From: Kangiella spongicola
Lineage (GTDB): Bacteria; Pseudomonadota; Gammaproteobacteria; Enterobacterales; Kangiellaceae
Assembly: GCF_003194565.2 (NCBI RefSeq)
Contig: NZ_QICH01000001.1
Span: 62,001-126,000, forward strand
Direction of reading: 5' to 3'
DNA: 64,000 nt
The position numbers and the translations under genes were made by a program. The notes below the pieces were generated by a model, which searched no databases, had not been told where the DNA came from, and was given only the letters and a program-made list of their open reading frames with translations. Within the stretch, counting starts at the first letter, position 1; the number at the start of each line of letters is the position of its first letter. Below are positions 33,720 through 42,303 of the stretch, in pieces.

Positions 33720-35744
33720 CTATAAGTTACTACATTGCTTTTGTTTCTGAAGTAAATCCTCGTCACACTTAGGGCAATATTCATGCTCACCTGCTAAGTA
33801 ACCGTGAGTCGGACAGATGGAAAAAGTCGGTGTTATGGTGATATAAGGCAGCTCAAAGCGAGTGAGTGTGGTTTTCACCATCTTCTTACAAGCCTCACTG
33901 CTTGAGATGCGTTCCCCCATGTATAAGTGGAGTACAGTGCCGCCGGTGTACTTTGACTGTAGCTCATCCTGTAATTCCAGTGCTTCAAAGGCATCATTAG
34001 TGTGCCCAACAGGAAGCTGCGATGAGTTGGTATAATAGGGCGATCCGTCGTAACCAGCTTGTAAAATATCGCTGAAACGCTTCTTATCTTCTTTCGCGAA
34101 TCGGTAGGTTGTGCCTTCTGCCGGCGTTGCCTCTAGGTTATAGAGATGCCCTGTTTCTTCCTGATACGCCACCATTTTGGCGCGGATAAAGTCGAGCATT
34201 TCAACTGCAAGCTTGTGACCTTCTGGCGATGTGATATCCAGCTCATCATTGCTAAAATTACGAATCATTTCGTTAATGCCATTTACACCAATGGTAGAAA
34301 AATGATTCCTCAGAGTGCCAAGGTAACGCTTGGTATAGGGGAATAAACCATTATCAATATAGTGCTGGATAACTTTGCGTTTTTGCTCCAAAGACTCTTT
34401 GGCCATATCCATCAAGGTTTCCAGGCGCTTTAATAACGCTTCTTTATCGCCTTTGTAGAGATAACCCAGTCTGGCACAGTTAATCGTTACCACGCCTAAA
34501 GAGCCGGTTTGCTCCGCCGAACCGAATAAGCCATTACCTCTTTTTAAGAGTTCTCGTAAATCCAGCTGTAGGCGGCAACACATCGAGCGGATCATGTTCG
34601 GAGATAGCTCTGAATTGATGAAATTCTGGAAGTAAGGAAGACCATATTTCGCCGTCATTTCAAACAGCAAAGTAGCGTTCTCGGAATCCCAATCAAACTC
34701 TGGTGTAATGTTGTAGGTTGGGATTGGGAAAGTGAACACACGATCTTTTGCATCGCCCGTCATCATCACTTCAATGTAAGCTTTGTTGATTAGGTTCATT
34801 TCCTCTTGCAACTCGCCATACGAGAATGGCATCTCTTCACCGGCAATAATCGGGATCTGCTCTTGCAAATCTTCGGGACATACCCAGTCTAAAGTGATAT
34901 TGGTAAATGGCGTTTGAGTTCCCCAGCGAGAAGGAACATTAAGATTGAAGATAAACTCTTGAATTGATTGCTTAACCTCTTCATAACTTAAATTATCGTT
35001 GCGCACAAAAGGTGCCAAATAAGTATCAAAAGAGCTGAACGCTTGGGCGCCCGCCCACTCGTTTTGAAGTGTCCCTAAGAAGTTAACCATCTGGCCAACT
35101 GCACTAGATAAATGCTTTGGTGGACCCGACTCAATCTTACCCGGTACACCGTTAAAGCCTTCGTGCAACAAGGTTCTTAACGACCAGCCTGCGCAGTAAC
35201 CGGCCAACATATCTAAGTCATGAATATGCAGATCGGCGTTTCTATGCGCCTGCCCAATATCAGGGTTATAAATATGGTTTAACCAATAGTTGGCGATGAC
35301 TTTACCCGACACATTAAGAATTAAACCACCAAGAGAGTAGCCTTGATTCGCATTAGCTTTCACACGCCAGTCGGCTTGAGACAGGTATTCCTCAATAGAT
35401 TGCGTCACATCAAGCAACGTTTTTTGATTTTCACGAATTTGCTTGTGCTTTTCGCGGTATAGAATATAAACTTTAGCCGTCTTGAAATATTGGTTTTGTG
35501 CTAAGCAATACTCGACGATATCTTGAATTTGCTCGACGGTAGGAATCGTCAGTTTTTCAAATCTGAAAGACAACACATCTACCACTTGTTTAGTCAGATC
35601 TCTTGCGATTTTTTCATCAAACTCGGTTGAGGCCAAGCCTGCTTTTAGAATAGCTTGATAAATCTTTTCCTGATCAAAGTCGACCTCTGACAGATCTCTT
35701 TTAATCGCTTTTACTGGTGTTTGTACTTCATAGACACACTGCAT
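33720..35744 (-). CDS. nrdD: Anaerobic (class III) ribonucleotide reductase, main chain
   Basis: A 674-residue protein with an N-terminal ATP-cone (VKAIKRDLSEVDFDQEKIYQ...) and the class III barrel, including RNADLHIHDLDM and CRLQLDLREL. The C-terminus has the zinc-site cysteines ICPTHGY...YCPKC and then stops, without the glycyl-radical motif, which is encoded by the next small gene. The ATG at 35744 (MQCVYEVQ) has GGGG upstream; the longer frame to 35891 has no support. It reduces ribonucleoside triphosphates without oxygen. Upstream are an FNR-like and an NrdR-like site. Confidence 0.93.
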   Translation of the reverse strand: MQCVYEVQTPVKAIKRDLSEVDFDQEKIYQAILKAGLASTEFDEKIARDLTKQVVDVLSFRFEKLTIPTVEQIQDIVEYCLAQNQYFKTAKVYILYREKHKQIRENQKTLLDVTQSIEEYLSQADWRVKANANQGYSLGGLILNVSGKVIANYWLNHIYNPDIGQAHRNADLHIHDLDMLAGYCAGWSLRTLLHEGFNGVPGKIESGPPKHLSSAVGQMVNFLGTLQNEWAGAQAFSSFDTYLAPFVRNDNLSYEEVKQSIQEFIFNLNVPSRWGTQTPFTNITLDWVCPEDLQEQIPIIAGEEMPFSYGELQEEMNLINKAYIEVMMTGDAKDRVFTFPIPTYNITPEFDWDSENATLLFEMTAKYGLPYFQNFINSELSPNMIRSMCCRLQLDLRELLKRGNGLFGSAEQTGSLGVVTINCARLGYLYKGDKEALLKRLETLMDMAKESLEQKRKVIQHYIDNGLFPYTKRYLGTLRNHFSTIGVNGINEMIRNFSNDELDITSPEGHKLAVEMLDFIRAKMVAYQEETGHLYNLEATPAEGTTYRFAKEDKKRFSDILQAGYDGSPYYTNSSQLPVGHTNDAFEALELQDELQSKYTGGTVLHLYMGERISSSEACKKMVKTTLTRFELPYITITPTFSICPTHGYLAGEHEYCPKCDEDLLQKQKQCSNL

Positions 35745-35749
35745 AACAA

Positions 35750-35765
35750 CCCCTATATATTGTGC
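35750..35765 (-). promoter_or_regulatory. NrdR-like box before nrdD
   Basis: CCCCTATATATTGTGC matches the NrdR consensus at 13 of 16 positions, with TATATATTGTG intact. It covers the ribosome site region just before the ATG and would lie immediately downstream of the predicted transcription start. Confidence 0.6.
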
Positions 35766-35774
35766 TTTTGATGC

Positions 35775-35780
35775 AATGTA
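35775..35780 (-). promoter_or_regulatory. Predicted -10 of the nrdD promoter
   Basis: TACATT read on the reverse strand, preceded by TG (extended -10). It predicts a start near 35768, which puts the FNR-like site centre at about -42. Confidence 0.45.
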
Positions 35781-35803
35781 CACCCATATACCCGATAAAA
35801 ACC

Positions 35804-35817
35804 TTGATCTAGAACAA
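35804..35817 (-). promoter_or_regulatory. FNR/DNR-like site before nrdD
   Basis: TTGAT-CTAG-AACAA has one mismatch to TTGAT-N4-ATCAA. Its position relative to the -10 fits class II FNR activation. Confidence 0.6.
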
Positions 35818-35926
35818 TTAATAGAACTATTAATTCGTTTTGTAGAAATGAGCTTATAGAAATATAAATACAGGTCATTAAGCACAGCCATTGATGGCAG
35901 AGCGTTTATGACAAGATACCCTGAGA

Positions 35927-35940
35927 TTGATTTCGATCAA
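35927..35940 (+). promoter_or_regulatory. Perfect FNR/DNR box before the DGC/radical SAM genes
   Basis: TTGAT-TTCG-ATCAA is an exact match. A -10-like TAAGAT (35964-35969) follows at the distance expected for a class II promoter reading rightward. Confidence 0.8.
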
Positions 35941-35993
35941 TGCTATAAGCGAATAGTTGGCGTTAAGATCAATTCACCCTAATTTATTTATTT

Positions 35994-36365
35994 ATGATTA
36001 GCATGACTAGAAAATTGAAGCCTATTGTGTACTCATGCTCAGGCTGTTCTAACTTGGCTCAAATGGCAAACCAGTTAGCGGTAAAGTTGAACGAGAGTCA
36101 AAAAGCCGAGATGTCATGTATTGCTGGGGTTGGAGGCAATGTGCCATCTTTAGTCAAAATAGCCCAATCGGGACGCCCTATTTTAGCGATTGACGGATGT
36201 CACCTCGCTTGCAGCAAGCAGTGTCTTGCAAACCACGATGTTACTCCCGACAAACATTTAGTGCTCAGTGATATAGGTTATAAAAAGCGCTATAACCAAT
36301 TAATGACCGACCAAGATATAGACGAAGCTTTATCACTGACTATGGTACTTTGCGATGAATTGTGA
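35994..36365 (+). CDS. DGC-domain putative zinc-binding protein
   Basis: A 123-residue protein of the DGC family, named for the DGC of IDGCHLACSKQC, with further conserved cysteines at C15 and C18 (SCSGC) and in MSCIAG. These are proposed to bind zinc; the function is unknown. Start is ATG 35994 or the in-frame ATG 36003; neither has a clear ribosome site. It overlaps the downstream radical SAM gene by 11 bases and lies beyond a perfect FNR/DNR box, so it belongs to an anaerobic response. Confidence 0.85.
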   Translation: MISMTRKLKPIVYSCSGCSNLAQMANQLAVKLNESQKAEMSCIAGVGGNVPSLVKIAQSGRPILAIDGCHLACSKQCLANHDVTPDKHLVLSDIGYKKRYNQLMTDQDIDEALSLTMVLCDEL

Positions 36366-36963
36366 ACAAGCAAAACTCTGCTATGCCATACGAGACTCTT
36401 TGTATTTGAACATAAGCAATCGCTGTACATTAGAATGCCAGTTCTGCCCAAAAACTAAAGGCAACTTACAGCTTCATGACTACGATCTAAGCTTGAAGAG
36501 ACAGCCTAGTACCGAAGAAGTCATCGCACAACTTCCAAACCTAGCACCTTTTCAAGAAGTCGTATTCTGTGGCTATGGCGAGCCGACGCTACGCCTTAAG
36601 GTCTTAAAACAAGTCGCACAACACTGCAAATCGCTAGGAATCTCTACTCGCTTAAATACCGATGGCCTTGGCAACCTCGTCCATAAGCGCAATATTCTTC
36701 CTGAGCTGGCACCTTGTATAGATGCGATTTCGATTTCCCTAAATGCGCAATCGGCATCAGTCTATGAGCATCACTGCCAACCGAAATTAAATAAAGCCTA
36801 TGACGCGTTGTTGGATTTTATAAAGCTTGCGTCACTATATATCCGCCGAGTACAGGTCACAGCTATTGATGGGCTGTCAGAAGTCGATATTGCAGAATGC
36901 AAACAAATAGCAGAATCATCTGGTGCAACATTTCTTGCACGACAATTGGATGTGCTGGGGTAG
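36355..36963 (+). CDS. Radical SAM protein (TatD-linked type)
   Basis: A 202-residue radical SAM protein with C24-x3-C28-x2-C31 (CTLECQFC) and the S-adenosylmethionine-binding GYGEPTLR. LYLNISNRCTLECQFCPK is typical of the short family usually annotated as TatD-linked radical SAM, though no tatD gene is adjacent here. Its substrate is unknown. It overlaps the DGC gene by 11 bases, so the two are co-expressed from the FNR/DNR-controlled promoter. Confidence 0.82.
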   Translation: MNCEQAKLCYAIRDSLYLNISNRCTLECQFCPKTKGNLQLHDYDLSLKRQPSTEEVIAQLPNLAPFQEVVFCGYGEPTLRLKVLKQVAQHCKSLGISTRLNTDGLGNLVHKRNILPELAPCIDAISISLNAQSASVYEHHCQPKLNKAYDALLDFIKLASLYIRRVQVTAIDGLSEVDIAECKQIAESSGATFLARQLDVLG

Positions 36964-36986
36964 TTTAAGCCATTAATTGCACAGGG

Positions 36987-38174
36987 CTAAACTTCCTGCC
37001 CGCAAGCATGACCCGATGCCCACGCCCATTGGAAGTTGAAGCCTCCTAAATGACCTGTGACGTCTAATACTTCCCCAATAAAATGTAAGCCAGTGACTTT
37101 CTTCGCTTCAAAGGTTTTTGAGGATACTTCGTCGGTATCAACACCACCCAAGGTAACCTCCGCGGTACGATAGCCTTCAGTTCCTGTGGGTTTGAGTTGC
37201 CAAGCTTGGCACTGTGTCGCGATTGTTTGAAGCGCCTCGTTGGAGAGTTCAGCTAAAGGTTTTTCTTTGTAATTACCGAACCATAGATCCGTCAGCCTGT
37301 CCGCAAGCTTCTTAGTCAAAGTTTCTGCCAGCACCGTATTGATATGAGTCTTTGGTCGTTCTTGTTGCACCGACTTTAGAGTTTCATAGAGGTCTATTTC
37401 AGGAAAAAGATTGATTTCGACCGCATCACCCGGGTTCCAATAGGAAGAAATCTGAAGAATTGATGGCCCGCTCAAACCGCGATGGGTAAACAGTATGTTC
37501 TCTCGAAAACTCACGCCGTTACAGCTAACAAGCGCATCAGCGGAAGTGCCAGACAATCCCTCAAAGTCTTCGAGTAGCTTAGGCGTAAGGGTAAAGGGAA
37601 CCAACCCCGCTCTAGTCGGTAATACTTTGAGTCCGAACTGGCGCGCAATATCATAACCAAAGCCGGTAGCGCCCATGGTTGGAATGGATAAGGCACCGGT
37701 CGCTATGACTAAAGACTGGCACTGCCACTTGCCTTGGCTTGAGGTTAATAAGAAACCTTTGTCCGTTTTTTCAACTTTATCAATGCTACAGTGAGTCCTT
37801 ACATCAGCACCCACGTCAGAGCATTCGTCCAATAGCATGTTGACGATATCTTTAGCTTTATTATCGCAGAATAACTGCCCTAACTTTTTCTCATGGTAAG
37901 GAATTTCATGCTTTTCCACTAAACTAATGAAGTCCCACTGGGTATAGCGACTCAGGGCGGATTTACAGAAATGTTCGTTTTCTGATAAGAAGTTTGTCGG
38001 CTCAGTATAGTAATTGGTGAAATTACAACGGCCGCCCCCTGACATAAGAATCTTTTTACCGACTTTATTGGCATGATCGAGCACCGTCACAGATTTACCA
38101 CGGCTACCAGCGCTGATAGCGCACATCAGCCCGGCTGCTCCAGCACCGATAATAATTACGTCTCTTTTTTGCAT
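36987..38174 (-). CDS. HI0933/BaiN-family flavoprotein
   Basis: A 395-residue FAD-dependent protein with the dinucleotide motif GAGAAGLMCA near the start, followed by GKKILMSGGGRCNFTN, and the C-terminal FIGEVLDVTGHLGGFNFQWAWASG that defines this family. Reported members reduce diverse substrates, but the physiological role in most bacteria is unknown. It is converging on the radical SAM gene with a short gap. Confidence 0.88.
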   Translation of the reverse strand: MQKRDVIIIGAGAAGLMCAISAGSRGKSVTVLDHANKVGKKILMSGGGRCNFTNYYTEPTNFLSENEHFCKSALSRYTQWDFISLVEKHEIPYHEKKLGQLFCDNKAKDIVNMLLDECSDVGADVRTHCSIDKVEKTDKGFLLTSSQGKWQCQSLVIATGALSIPTMGATGFGYDIARQFGLKVLPTRAGLVPFTLTPKLLEDFEGLSGTSADALVSCNGVSFRENILFTHRGLSGPSILQISSYWNPGDAVEINLFPEIDLYETLKSVQQERPKTHINTVLAETLTKKLADRLTDLWFGNYKEKPLAELSNEALQTIATQCQAWQLKPTGTEGYRTAEVTLGGVDTDEVSSKTFEAKKVTGLHFIGEVLDVTGHLGGFNFQWAWASGHACGQEV

Positions 38175-38255
38175 GCCAATCCAATCAGTAAAATGTTCGA
38201 CAGAATTCTACCATCTATGGCATCATCTGCACATTAAAAGCCTTTGAGTCCGTTT

Positions 38256-39155
38256 ATGAAGTTTCTGATGTCCACCAGTGTCCTCTATACGCTGTGCGTT
38301 TTAATTTGGGGGAGCACCTGGTTTGCTATTGAGTATCAACTGGATGGCGTCGCTCACGAGTATTCGACCTTCTATCGCTTTGCACTTGCTGCGTTTCTGC
38401 TTTGGCTATACTGCCTAGTCAAAAAGTTGCCGCTAAAGTTTAATCTCAAGCAACACTTATGGTTGGTTTTACTCGGCACCTGTATGTTCGGCTTAAACTA
38501 TATGCTGCTCTATCACGCTCAGGTTTACCTTACCTCAGCCATGGCTTCAGTTATCTTTTCCTTCGTCTTGAAGGTCAATATTATTAACTCAAGGATATTT
38601 TTCAAAACACCTATCACTCTACGACTCAGCATCGGTTCGGCTTTAGGTTTAGTGGGGATGGTGCTGATTTTCTGGGATGAGCTAGTCAACTTTAGCTTCG
38701 AGAATGCAACCGCGCTCGGCTTAATGCTGGCGATTCTTGGCGTTCTGGCGGCATCGGTTGGAAACTTAGTGTCGGTACAAACCCAAAAGTATGACTTGCC
38801 TGTGATACAAATGAACACCTATGGTATGGCTTACGGCGCGCTGTTTAGTTTGTTAGTGGGACTCGCTCAAGGAAAAGAGATCACCTATAACCTATCTTGG
38901 TCGTACACCGTTAGTTTGGTCTATTTATCACTCTTCGGCTCAGTCTTTGCCTTTGGTTGCTATTTAACCTTACTTCGACGGATTGGGGTTCACAAAGCAT
39001 CTTACGCCGTAGTCCTATTCCCGGCGGTAGCCCTTATCATCTCAACCCTATTTGAGGGCTTCCAGTGGACCTACAGCGTAGCGATTGGCATTCTTCTAAT
39101 CGCCATCGGTAATACGTTTGTCATTAACCGCAAAGATCTTAGAAAAAGCTCTTAA
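38256..39155 (+). CDS. EamA/DMT-family transporter
   Basis: A 299-residue inner-membrane protein with ten hydrophobic helices arranged as two EamA repeats; the first contains LIWGSTWFAIEY, characteristic of the family. These export amino acids, metabolites or drugs; substrate cannot be told. ATG at 38256 is preferred to the upstream TTG at 38244, and another ATG lies at 38268. Confidence 0.87.
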   Translation: MKFLMSTSVLYTLCVLIWGSTWFAIEYQLDGVAHEYSTFYRFALAAFLLWLYCLVKKLPLKFNLKQHLWLVLLGTCMFGLNYMLLYHAQVYLTSAMASVIFSFVLKVNIINSRIFFKTPITLRLSIGSALGLVGMVLIFWDELVNFSFENATALGLMLAILGVLAASVGNLVSVQTQKYDLPVIQMNTYGMAYGALFSLLVGLAQGKEITYNLSWSYTVSLVYLSLFGSVFAFGCYLTLLRRIGVHKASYAVVLFPAVALIISTLFEGFQWTYSVAIGILLIAIGNTFVINRKDLRKSS

Positions 39156-39165
39156 AAAAGAGCTT
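39141..39165 (-). terminator. Terminator for the M14 carboxypeptidase gene
   Basis: AAGCTCTT/AAGAGCTT stem (39146-39153 and 39158-39165). On the reverse strand it is followed by a run of T. It overlaps the end of the convergent transporter gene. Confidence 0.55.
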
Positions 39166-39208
39166 AGAAAAAATCCAACAAGAAAACCGCAAGCGAAAGC
39201 TCTTAAAG

Positions 39209-41116
39209 CTAACTAAGTCCTTTAAACTTCCGCTTATAACGTCCAACGCCAAAGAGTGCTAACAGTCCTAATAGTAACCAGCTCATACTCCCCCCGCCGC
39301 CACCACGAGATTCTGGCGCTGTTAGGGTTAAGTTTTGGTTGGAGACTTTTAACTGATAAGAAGCGTCTGCACCGCCCGTATCACCTGCTTGGCCGTTTGA
39401 ATTTTCATAATTGGTCCAAGCGCCCCCGCTCCAATCTACAGCAGTGGCAGGGTTAGCGTCTAAAGACAATCCCGCGAGATCTTGCACGCTGATATTAATT
39501 CGAATATCCGTGTTTCCGGTGTTTGCACTAACTGGAATATCCGTGGGTAAGGTGAAATCGACTTTGAAGGCATCGTCAAAATACGTATCAAAGCTGAAAC
39601 CATCGACGTCTTGGTTTAACCAATTATTATTAGCAACGCTGATGGTGCGCGTGAAATCACCACTACCACCGTTACCTGTAATGGTCACCGAAGGTGATAG
39701 AGTTACTGACTGGCCTGCATATTGAGTAATTGCGCCAGAAGAGCTTCGAATGCGCATCGGCTTACTAAAACTGACGTAGAGAGTATATGTTTCACCACCT
39801 TCAAGGGTGTTGTTAATCGCTACATTAAGACTTCTGCTAGCGCCACCACTCCATGTTGCCGCGTAGACGTCGTTACCACTGGCATCCACTAGCTGAACTT
39901 TAGTCACATGGGCTGGGCCTGCTTGATGATAAAACATTAAAAGCTGAGCAACAGCCAGCTGATCACGAGTTCGCGCGATTTCACTATCCGGCATAATAAA
40001 GCCTGAGTGACTGGCGCCGGTCCCGCCATAAAAAGCTCCGCCATTTGGCTCATTGGCAAAGCCTTGAGGTGGTTCAATTTCCAAAGTCCAACTAGGAATT
40101 AAGTCGGTATAGGCAAAGTAGTCTGCTGTGGTTGGGATTCCACTACCTTGCTGATTAATAACAGGGAAATAATTTGCGCCTTGTGCCTGAGTCGCGCTTT
40201 GGAACTTGCCCGCTAAAGCGTTGGTAATCACATTACGGCGACTGTTATTCGGTTGTGGCACAAACAACACTCGTGAAAAGGAGTGGGTGTCTTGATAAAA
40301 GCGCAGGCGGTTTCTTGGTCCGAGCGCCGCAGCGGATAATAATGCTTGAGTTTCGGGCTCAGAAAGAGCCGATGGGCCGCCGTAAATCAAACTGTTAGGC
40401 GAGCTGTTGTCCGGTTGGACACCAAAAAAAGCCTCTCCGTTTCGGTTCAAGTCAACACCACGCAAACGATCAACTTCGGTCGATAAAACTTCATCCACAT
40501 TCGGCATATTTTTTCGGCGCATACGCCCGTCGCGAGGCTCTGCAAATTTTTGCGAAGGCGTCGAACTTGAATTAGTGCCAGGAGACTGAGTGACTTGGGT
40601 TGGGAAACGTTGCGTTTGTAAAAAGCCATCAATATTCATGACTGGCAAAATGACGATATTGGTATTATCCAATAAGTACTGCACCATACTCTGATCGCCT
40701 TTTTTCTCGGCCAGCTGCTCCATAAGTTCAGTCACCACCTCAGGGCTTTGCCATTCGCGTGCATGGATCGTACCGTTGACTAAAAACGCTGGCTCAGTGA
40801 GGCCTGTATTGGTTTGGTTATCACTATCGCCAAAGCGGTAAGCGTAGATATCGCGTCCGTTATGAGTTTGACCAACAATGCTACTGCGGATTTCAGCGTG
40901 AGTTACGGCTAACGATTGGTGTTGGCTATGCAAGCTATCATAACTGCGGAAGCCATCTACAGCAGTTAGCGAATCTACGGGGACTGGAACCGGATAACCA
41001 ATAGCAAGCTGATTACTCGAATTAGTATTTTCAGTATAGTTTAGGACTTCTGTTTGACCTGAACTTGACGCCATTATTAAAGCGGAGCCCACTAAAGCTG
41101 TTATTACTTTAACCAT
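39209..41116 (-). CDS. Secreted M14 zinc carboxypeptidase with GlyGly-CTERM tail
   Basis: A 635-residue exported enzyme. A signal peptide (about 1-20) is followed by the M14 domain (about 50-400), with the zinc ligands in HAREWQSPE and the His in DTHSFSR, and the catalytic Glu in WTLEIEPP. Two beta-rich segments follow. The C-terminus is a glycine run (SRGGGGGS), a hydrophobic helix and basic residues, the GlyGly-CTERM signal processed by rhombosortase in bacteria with type II secretion. GGAGG lies 7 bases before the ATG, inside the upstream gene, which it overlaps by 13 bases. Confidence 0.88.
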   Translation of the reverse strand: MVKVITALVGSALIMASSSGQTEVLNYTENTNSSNQLAIGYPVPVPVDSLTAVDGFRSYDSLHSQHQSLAVTHAEIRSSIVGQTHNGRDIYAYRFGDSDNQTNTGLTEPAFLVNGTIHAREWQSPEVVTELMEQLAEKKGDQSMVQYLLDNTNIVILPVMNIDGFLQTQRFPTQVTQSPGTNSSSTPSQKFAEPRDGRMRRKNMPNVDEVLSTEVDRLRGVDLNRNGEAFFGVQPDNSSPNSLIYGGPSALSEPETQALLSAAALGPRNRLRFYQDTHSFSRVLFVPQPNNSRRNVITNALAGKFQSATQAQGANYFPVINQQGSGIPTTADYFAYTDLIPSWTLEIEPPQGFANEPNGGAFYGGTGASHSGFIMPDSEIARTRDQLAVAQLLMFYHQAGPAHVTKVQLVDASGNDVYAATWSGGASRSLNVAINNTLEGGETYTLYVSFSKPMRIRSSSGAITQYAGQSVTLSPSVTITGNGGSGDFTRTISVANNNWLNQDVDGFSFDTYFDDAFKVDFTLPTDIPVSANTGNTDIRINISVQDLAGLSLDANPATAVDWSGGAWTNYENSNGQAGDTGGADASYQLKVSNQNLTLTAPESRGGGGGSMSWLLLGLLALFGVGRYKRKFKGLS

Positions 41117-42192
41117 GTCTTAACCTCCGCTTTCATATCATCAAACTGCACATAGTCCTGCTCTAACGCTTCTTGCAGTAGCTGTCTGGAGGCAGGAGTA
41201 TCCGCCAAATTTAGAGCTAATAGCGTATTAGCCGTATGGAGTCGAGATTTTTTCTTCTGCTGCAAATGACTTTTTAAGATCGAAACATCGGAAGATTTCT
41301 TCAATACATTCGCTAAGGCAAATGCGCTACTCGCGCCTAAACTAGGATCTGACAAGTTTGCATAAAGCAGTTCTGTTTTAATCACGCTTTGAGGTAGCTT
41401 GCCATACTCTGCTAAGGCTTGTGACGACAGTTTTGACTTTGCGCGAATATGCTCACTAAGTAAGGTTTCACGCTGCTCTGCGCTAAAATACTTATCTAAG
41501 TTACTCAGTAATTGGTGCTTGAGTGGTGATTGAAAACTTGACTGAAGGACTGCTTTAGCAGCTTCTAAACTGTGCTTTTGCTCTACTAAAGCGAATAGCA
41601 AAGAAAGTGCATCTTCATGATTAGCTGCCTTGTAGCTATTGATTAATAGTTCAGTATCAAGCAAAGACAAATCATTCGCCTCAGCAAGTAGCGCCTTAGA
41701 TGCATGAAAAGTTGCTGGCGACTCTAAGCTCTTTTGCGCAAAAGTAGAAAGACTTGAATTAAAGATGGGTTTAAGCTGCTCTTTTTCTAACTCTACTTGA
41801 TGCAGGAATAATTTATACCTTGCTAAAGAAGCGATATCAAAGATAGGAACCGCGATCGGCCCTTCTGGATGACGCTTAAATGCTTCAGTTTGGTGCTTAG
41901 AGTTATTTTTTAAAAAGCTTAACTGCTCTGTTGTAAGGCTTTTGGGATCAAGCGAGTTAATTTCTTGATACAGCACATACTCTTTTGTAAGGCTATTTTG
42001 GCCACCACTTTTAAACTTCTTTACTGCGATGTCTTTAATAGCCAGTATCTCGGCTTCACTATAGACTTGATTCGGCGTAACTTCAGAGATTAATGTAGGA
42101 CCAATTTCCACAGCGCTGGTTTCTGCAGAAATGACTATACCTATTATGAGAGAGCTCAAAGTGGCTCTAAAAAACCCAGATTTTTTATGCAT
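41104..42192 (-). CDS. Secreted helical protein of unknown function
   Basis: A 362-residue protein with a Sec signal peptide (about 1-28, ending near TSA). The rest is predicted helical, rich in leucine, serine and alanine, with repeat-like helical pairs that could be HEAT- or TPR-like. I do not recognise a family. The gene overlaps the M14 carboxypeptidase by 13 bases, so it may be a chaperone, inhibitor or partner of that exoenzyme, but nothing in the sequence proves this. Confidence 0.7.
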   Translation of the reverse strand: MHKKSGFFRATLSSLIIGIVISAETSAVEIGPTLISEVTPNQVYSEAEILAIKDIAVKKFKSGGQNSLTKEYVLYQEINSLDPKSLTTEQLSFLKNNSKHQTEAFKRHPEGPIAVPIFDIASLARYKLFLHQVELEKEQLKPIFNSSLSTFAQKSLESPATFHASKALLAEANDLSLLDTELLINSYKAANHEDALSLLFALVEQKHSLEAAKAVLQSSFQSPLKHQLLSNLDKYFSAEQRETLLSEHIRAKSKLSSQALAEYGKLPQSVIKTELLYANLSDPSLGASSAFALANVLKKSSDVSILKSHLQQKKKSRLHTANTLLALNLADTPASRQLLQEALEQDYVQFDDMKAEVKTWLK

Positions 42193-42303
42193 ACCAACAC
42201 CTCTACTTCAGCCTCTATCGCGAGGCTGTGTTGCGAGAATGTGGCACGCATAAAATATACTCACCACATTATTTTTAGACCAATTTAAAGCTCATTAGTT
42301 TAT

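Noticed and set aside
33711-33722. Selenocysteine or stop-codon read-through joining nrdD to the glycyl-radical ORF
   Set aside because: The nrdD stop is TAG, a TGA follows in the same frame shortly after, and the small ORF is in a different frame with its own ribosome site.
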